Position numbers and translations under genes: made by a program. Shown in pieces: positions 6,571 to 10,354 of a stretch of 10,354 nucleotides of DNA (within the stretch, counting starts at the first letter, position 1; each line of letters opens with the position of its first letter). The notes beneath the pieces are model-generated. The model searched no databases, was not told the DNA's origin, and saw nothing but the letters and a program-made list of their open reading frames with translations. The DNA lies in assembly GCA_900550685.1 (NCBI GenBank), contig URTS01000068.1:1-10354 (forward strand), in the 5' to 3' direction. This DNA is from an uncultured Oscillibacter sp. GTDB taxonomy: Bacteria; Bacillota; Clostridia; Oscillospirales; Oscillospiraceae.

Positions 6571-7557
6571 ATGAGTATCTATGTAATCGCATCCGTGGTT
6601 GGCTGTATGCTGACCATGATCCTGGGAAAATTCGTGCTGGCGGAGCTGCGGAAGCTGAAGGCCGGACAGGAGATCCGGCAGGACGGCCCCACCTGGCACA
6701 ATTCCAAGGCGGGCACCCCCACCATGGGCGGCATCGCCTTCATTCTGGGCAGCGGCATCGCCGCTTTTGCCTGCGGCTGGCAGCGGATGCTGAGCGGCGA
6801 CTTTGCCCATCTGTATGTGTACCTGTTTGCCCTGATCTTCGGCCTCATCGGCTTTGTGGATGACTACCGCAAGGTCCGCCAGCACCAGAACGAGGGCCTC
6901 ACCGCCAAGCAGAAGTTCATTTTGCAGCTGTTGGCTGCCGTGGCCTTCCTGTGCCTGATGCGGTATGAGGGCCTGCTGACCAACGACCTGTACATCCCCT
7001 TCGTCAACGTGACGGTGACGGTGAACTGGATCGTGTACCTGATCTTCGCCGCTTTTGTCATCGTGGGCTGCGTCAACGCCGTGAACCTCACCGACGGTAT
7101 CGACGGTCTGGCCTCCAGCGTGACCTCCGTGGTGATGTTCTTCTTCCTGCTGGCGGCCATCCTGTGGCAGAAGACCGCCCTGGGCATTTTCTCCGGCGCC
7201 CTCTTCGGCAGCCTGGTGGGCTTCTTTGCCCTGTATAACCACCACCCCGCCAAGTGCTTCATGGGCGACACCGGCAGCCTGTTTCTGGGCGGTGCGGTGG
7301 CGGCTCTGGCCTTCGCCTTTGACATGCCCTTGGTGCTGATCCTGGTGGGCATCATCTACATTCTGGAAACTCTGTCCGATATTATACAGGTTGGATACTT
7401 CAAAGCTACCCACGGCAAGCGGTTTTTCAAAATGGCACCCCTGCACCACCACCTGGAGCGGTGCGGCTGGAGCGAGAATAAGATCGTCACCGTGTTCTGC
7501 ACCATCACCGCCGTGTTCTGCGTGCTGGCCTATCTGGGCATCCAGGGGCGGTTCTGA
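6571..7557 (+). CDS. mraY: Phospho-N-acetylmuramoyl-pentapeptide-transferase MraY
   Basis: MraY transfers phospho-MurNAc-pentapeptide from UDP to undecaprenyl phosphate at the inner face of the membrane, making lipid I. The 328-residue product is strongly hydrophobic, with about ten membrane segments, as expected. Conserved sites are GTPTMGG (48-54), the Mg-binding VDDYRK (96-101), NLTDGIDGL (172-180), FMGDTGS with Asp232 (230-236), and the histidine motif PLHHHLE (290-296). AGGAG (6561-6565) lies 5 bases before the ATG. In many related clusters murF precedes mraY and murD follows it. Here murE lies directly upstream and ftsW directly downstream. Confidence 0.96.
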   Translation: MSIYVIASVVGCMLTMILGKFVLAELRKLKAGQEIRQDGPTWHNSKAGTPTMGGIAFILGSGIAAFACGWQRMLSGDFAHLYVYLFALIFGLIGFVDDYRKVRQHQNEGLTAKQKFILQLLAAVAFLCLMRYEGLLTNDLYIPFVNVTVTVNWIVYLIFAAFVIVGCVNAVNLTDGIDGLASSVTSVVMFFFLLAAILWQKTALGIFSGALFGSLVGFFALYNHHPAKCFMGDTGSLFLGGAVAALAFAFDMPLVLILVGIIYILETLSDIIQVGYFKATHGKRFFKMAPLHHHLERCGWSENKIVTVFCTITAVFCVLAYLGIQGRF

Positions 7558-7594
7558 AAAGAAATTTTGATCAAAGGGAAGGGAGGGAACGTCC

Positions 7595-8824
7595 ATGGCC
7601 ATGGAACAGCGGACCCGCCGCCGTCCTTTAAGCCGTCAGGAGCAGCTGGCGCTTCAGGAGCGGAAGCAGCACCGCATGGAAAAAATGGAGGAGAGCCGGG
7701 AACTGGCCAAGGGACCCATCGATGTGACCTTCTGCCTGCTGGTGCTGCTGCTGACGGCTATCGGCCTGGTCATGCTCCTCTCCGCCAGCTTTCCATCCGC
7801 CTATTATGAGGCAAGCCCCTCCAAGCATAATCCCCTGTACTATTTTGAGCGGCAGGCTATTTTTGCCGTGCTGGGCACGGCAGTGATGCTGCTGGTCAGC
7901 AAGTTCAACTATCAGCGGCTCCGTGGCGTGGGCAAGATACTGCTGTACATTTCCGTTGTGCTGCTGCTGTTGGTACTGATCCCCGGCATCGGCGAGATCC
8001 GGAACGGTGCCCGCCGCTGGATCGGCATGGGCCCGCTGACCTTCCAGCCCTCCGAGATCGCCAAGGCGGCCATCGTGGTCTATTTTGCCAACAGCATCTC
8101 CCGGAAAAAGGACCAGATGCGGACCTTCCGGTATGGCGTTCTGCCCTATGCCATTCTGCTGGTGCTGGTGGCAGGCCTGGTGGCCAAGGAGCCCCATCTT
8201 TCCGGCGCCATCCTGATTTTGTGTGCCGGTGCGGCGGTCATGCTGGTGGGCGGCATCAACTGGGCCTGGGTCATTGCGGCGATGGGCGCGGCAGTGGGCA
8301 TGGTGTATGTGGCATTGTTCGTCATCGGCTACAATACCTCCCGGGTCACCTACTGGCTGAACCCCTGGGCGGAGGACCCCATGGACAAGGGCTACCAGCT
8401 GCGTCAAAGCCTTATTACCATCGGCTCCGGCGGATTGTGGGGCCTGGGCCTGGGCAAGAGCCGCCAGAAATTCCTGTTCCTGCCGGAGGAACACAACGAC
8501 TTCATCTTCTCCGTGGTCTGCGAGGAGCTGGGGCTGGTGGGCGCCGGGGTAGTGATGCTGCTGTTCGCGGCGCTGGTGCTCCGGGGCTACTGGATCGCTC
8601 TCCACTGCCGGGACCGGTTCGGCGCACTGCTGGTGGTGGGCTTTACCACCCTGATCGCCGTCCAGGTATTTTTGAACATTGCCGTGGTGTCCGGCGTTCT
8701 GCCCACCACCGGTATCCCTCTTCCGTTTTTCAGTTACGGCGGCACGGCCCTGTGCGTTCAGTTGGCGGAGATGGGGGTCATCCTCAGTGTATCCAGGCAA
8801 ATGAAGCCAATCAAGGCGGGGTAG
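7595..8824 (+). CDS. ftsW: FtsW/SpoVE-family peptidoglycan glycosyltransferase (SEDS)
   Basis: SEDS proteins polymerise lipid II into glycan strands and pair with a class B PBP, here most likely the one encoded upstream. The 409-residue product begins with about 42 charged, Gln/Arg/Glu-rich cytoplasmic residues, then about ten membrane segments starting near residue 44. Family signatures include RRWIGMGPLTFQPSEIAK (140-157), WLNPWAEDPMDKGYQ (254-268), which holds the Asp of the large extracellular loop thought to be catalytic (D261 by analogy), EEHNDFIFSVVCEELGLVG (298-316), and GIPLPFFSYGGT (373-384). The position usually written PDLGT is EPHLSG (199-204). FtsW and the sporulation paralogue SpoVE cannot be separated from sequence alone. 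GGGAGG (7581-7586) lies 8 bases before the ATG at 7595; another ATG lies at 7601. The stop codon sits in the loop of a terminator-like hairpin. Confidence 0.93.
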   Translation: MAMEQRTRRRPLSRQEQLALQERKQHRMEKMEESRELAKGPIDVTFCLLVLLLTAIGLVMLLSASFPSAYYEASPSKHNPLYYFERQAIFAVLGTAVMLLVSKFNYQRLRGVGKILLYISVVLLLLVLIPGIGEIRNGARRWIGMGPLTFQPSEIAKAAIVVYFANSISRKKDQMRTFRYGVLPYAILLVLVAGLVAKEPHLSGAILILCAGAAVMLVGGINWAWVIAAMGAAVGMVYVALFVIGYNTSRVTYWLNPWAEDPMDKGYQLRQSLITIGSGGLWGLGLGKSRQKFLFLPEEHNDFIFSVVCEELGLVGAGVVMLLFAALVLRGYWIALHCRDRFGALLVVGFTTLIAVQVFLNIAVVSGVLPTTGIPLPFFSYGGTALCVQLAEMGVILSVSRQMKPIKAG

Positions 8825-8841
8825 AAGCGCCCCGCCTTTTT
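8813..8841 (+). terminator. Terminator-like hairpin overlapping the ftsW stop codon
   Basis: AAGGCGGGG (8813-8821) pairs perfectly with CCCCGCCTT (8830-8838) across an 8-base loop (8822-8829). The T-run extends over 8837-8841. The ftsW stop TAG (8822-8824) occupies the first three loop positions. It looks like an intrinsic terminator with a short U-tract, probably leaky, because murG follows 58 bases after the stem with no clear promoter of its own. A ribosome ending on the stop codon would mask the stem, so termination may depend on translation. Confidence 0.7.
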
Positions 8842-8879
8842 GGCCTGTTTATGAGAACTTCCTTCCGAAAGGAGCCTGT

Positions 8880-10028
8880 ATGATGGAAAAGCGCATTGAC
8901 CGGGTGATCTTTACCTGCGGCGGCACGGCGGGCCATGTGAATCCGGCCATCGCCGTGGCCCAGCTGCTGGCGGAGAAGAACCCGGACGTGAAAATCCTGT
9001 TTGTGGGGGCGGAGCGGGGCCTGGAAAAGGACCTGATCCCCAAGGCGGGATACGACTTCCGCACCGTTCACATTTCCAGCTTTCACCGGTCCTTCAAGCC
9101 TGCCGAGATCAGGCATAACCTGGTGTCCCTGTTCAATATGGTCCGCTCCCCGGCGGAGGCCAAGGCCATTCTGCGGGAGTTCCGGCCGGACGTGGTCATC
9201 GGTACCGGCGGCTACGCCAGCTACCCCACCGTGAAGGCTGCCGCCAAATTGGGCATCCCCACGGCTGTCCACGAGTCCAATGCCGTGCCGGGGCTGACCA
9301 CGGAGCTGCTGGAGCCCTTCGCCGGGCGGATCATGGTGGGGTTTGAATCCTGCCGGAAGCATTACAAGCACCCGGACAAGGTGGCCGTCACCGGCACGCC
9401 GGTGCGGGAGGACTTCTTTGCCCTGACCAAGGAGGCAGCCAAGGAAAAGCTGGGCATCAATGACGGGCGGCCCCTCATCGTCTCCTTCTGGGGGTCCTTG
9501 GGGGCCGCCGGGATGAACGCCCAAATGGCGGATATGCTGGCCCTGGAAGCAGGGAAGGAGCCTTTCCACCACATTCACGGCGCGGGAAAGAGCGGATATC
9601 CCATGGTGATGAAGCTGCTGCAGGAAAAGGGTGTGGCGCTGGAAGCCCATCCCGCCCTTCAGGTCCGGGAGTACATCTACGACATGGCCCCGGTAATGCG
9701 GGCGGCGGACCTGGTGATCTGCCGGGCAGGGGCCTCCACCGTCAGCGAACTGACGGCCCTGGGTGTTCCCGCCATTATGGTGCCCTCCCCCTATGTCACC
9801 AATAACCACCAGGAGAAAAATGCCCGGGCGCTGGAAGAGCACGGCGGCGTGGAGGTCCTGCTGGAAAAGGACTCCTCCGGCCAGGCCCTGTTTCAGGCAG
9901 CGGCGGGGATCCTCCATGATGACGCCAGACGTTCCGCCATGGAGCGGGCTATGGCGGAGCTGGGGGTCCGGGACGCGGCGGAGCGGATCTACGAGACTGT
10001 CCAGGCGGTCATGAACGGCGAAAAATAA
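8880..10028 (+). CDS. murG: UDP-N-acetylglucosamine:lipid I GlcNAc transferase MurG
   Basis: MurG is a peripheral inner-membrane GT-B glycosyltransferase that adds GlcNAc from UDP-GlcNAc to lipid I, giving lipid II. The 382-residue product is slightly longer than the usual 355-365. Motifs are the first glycine loop GGTAGHVNPA (14-23), GTGGYASYPT (108-117), HESNAVPG (131-138), a second loop GSLGAAGMN (205-213), YDMAPVMRAADLVICRAGA (267-285) and the nucleotide-sugar end VPSPYVTNNHQEKNA (301-315). The second loop reads FWGSLGA instead of the common GGSQGA, a lineage variant. Two adjacent ATGs are possible starts: 8880 (5 bases after AAAGGAG at 8868-8874) and 8883 (8 bases). Either leaves the protein essentially unchanged. 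The hairpin at the end of ftsW lies just upstream. Confidence 0.95.
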   Translation: MMEKRIDRVIFTCGGTAGHVNPAIAVAQLLAEKNPDVKILFVGAERGLEKDLIPKAGYDFRTVHISSFHRSFKPAEIRHNLVSLFNMVRSPAEAKAILREFRPDVVIGTGGYASYPTVKAAAKLGIPTAVHESNAVPGLTTELLEPFAGRIMVGFESCRKHYKHPDKVAVTGTPVREDFFALTKEAAKEKLGINDGRPLIVSFWGSLGAAGMNAQMADMLALEAGKEPFHHIHGAGKSGYPMVMKLLQEKGVALEAHPALQVREYIYDMAPVMRAADLVICRAGASTVSELTALGVPAIMVPSPYVTNNHQEKNARALEEHGGVEVLLEKDSSGQALFQAAAGILHDDARRSAMERAMAELGVRDAAERIYETVQAVMNGEK

Positions 10029-10052
10029 CCCGTTTTCGTTACAATTTCGACA

Positions 10053-10081
10053 TTTACCTTTCCCCGCAGGTGTGATATACT
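10053..10081 (+). promoter_or_regulatory. Sigma-A-type promoter for murA
   Basis: TTTACC (10053-10058) and TATACT (10076-10081) are separated by 17 bp. TG at 10073-10074 adds an extended -10 element. Transcription should start near 10088, about 80 bases before the murA ATG. This would let murA be transcribed apart from the genes upstream. Confidence 0.7.
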
Positions 10082-10089
10082 GACCCTGC

Positions 10090-10117
10090 TTTCTGACAGA
10101 AATGGAACCGAAGTTCC
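10090..10117 (+). other. Inverted repeats in the murA leader
   Basis: TTTCTG (10090-10095) and CAGAAA (10097-10102) form a 13-bp palindrome at about the transcription start of the predicted murA promoter. GGAAC (10104-10108) and GTTCC (10113-10117) form a small stem with a CGAA loop directly after it. The first could be an operator half-site pair and the second a leader RNA hairpin. Neither has a U-tract. Function is unknown. Confidence 0.4.
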
Positions 10118-10168
10118 CGTATGCCCATAGGATGGTGCGAGATTTCATTTCTATCAGGAGGGACGGAC

Positions 10169-10354
10169 ATGAGCCGACTTTTGATCCAAGGCGGGAACCG
10201 CCTGGCGGGGGAAGTGACCATTCAGGGGGCCAAAAACAGCGTGCTGCCGGTGCTGGCAGCCACGATCCTCACCGGCGGTGAGGTGGAGCTGCGCCGTTGT
10301 CCCCGTCTGCGGGACGTGGAGGCGTCCATCCGCATTCTGCAGGCTCTGGGCTGC
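10169..10354 (+). CDS. murA: UDP-N-acetylglucosamine 1-carboxyvinyltransferase MurA (partial, 5' end)
   Basis: The first 62 codons are present; the gene continues beyond the window. MurA adds enolpyruvate from phosphoenolpyruvate to UDP-GlcNAc, the first committed step of peptidoglycan synthesis, in the cytoplasm. The start carries the family signature GAKNSVLPVLAATIL (residues 20-34), whose Lys-Asn pair binds substrate. It continues with RLRDVEASIRILQALG, also typical. AGGAGG (10156-10161) lies 7 bases before the ATG. The catalytic Cys (fosfomycin target) would lie beyond the window end. Its own predicted promoter lies in the 140-bp gap after murG. Firmicutes often have two MurA paralogues (MurA1/MurA2, also called MurAA/MurAB), which this fragment cannot distinguish. 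Confidence 0.9.
   Translation, partial: MSRLLIQGGNRLAGEVTIQGAKNSVLPVLAATILTGGEVELRRCPRLRDVEASIRILQALGC

Noticed and set aside
10014..10042. Possible terminator at the murG 3' end (AAC-GAAAA against TTTTC-GTT)
   Set aside because: The stem is AT-rich and needs a three-base bulge; no U-tract follows.
1..10354. CRISPR arrays, insertion sequences, tRNA/rRNA genes, toxin-antitoxin or defence genes
   Set aside because: No spaced repeats of CRISPR type, transposase motifs, terminal inverted repeats or tRNA-like folds were seen; nearly all sequence is accounted for by dcw genes.

Overview
This window is the front of a division and cell wall (dcw) gene cluster. All genes lie on the plus strand, in the order mraZ, rsmH, ftsL-like, a PASTA-bearing class B penicillin-binding protein, murE, mraY, ftsW/spoVE-like, murG, and the start of murA. 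The tail of an unrelated gene, probably a Clp-type AAA+ ATPase, comes first. The content points to a GC-rich member of the Clostridia, most like the Oscillospiraceae: PASTA domains on the division PBP, MurE with the DNPR motif of meso-diaminopimelate ligases, A-type Shine-Dalgarno sites (AAAGGAG/AGGAGG) before almost every gene, and murA close behind murG. This placement is inferred from gene content and motifs, not from a search.

Layout: 1-200 is the end of the Clp-like gene. 201-371 is an AT-rich intergenic region with a near-consensus sigma-A promoter (284-312), followed by a 10-bp-period repeat array (320-359) that looks like the MraZ operator. mraZ and rsmH overlap by one base. A short gap leads to the ftsL-like gene, then a strong terminator-like hairpin (2375-2414) precedes the PBP gene. 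A 118-bp gap with a possible extended -10 element precedes murE. A 104-bp gap with a GNRA-loop hairpin precedes mraY, and a 37-bp gap separates mraY from ftsW. A second terminator-like hairpin (8813-8841) holds the ftsW stop codon in its loop, just before murG. A 140-bp gap with a near-consensus promoter precedes murA, which runs off the window.

How the genes work together: MurA makes the first committed peptidoglycan precursor and MurE adds the third stem-peptide residue. MraY moves the muropeptide to undecaprenyl phosphate (lipid I) and MurG adds GlcNAc (lipid II). FtsW polymerises lipid II and the PBP crosslinks it at the septum, with FtsL as a divisome scaffold. MraZ represses the cluster and RsmH methylates 16S rRNA.

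I see no exotic new system. The most notable signal is an abrupt synonymous-codon change inside rsmH (about 1324-1372). Upstream sequence uses GCG/ACG codons and downstream sequence uses GCC/ACC codons, which suggests a recombination junction or a chimeric assembly. Also notable are the two internal terminator-like hairpins, and the absence of murF and murD from their usual places.
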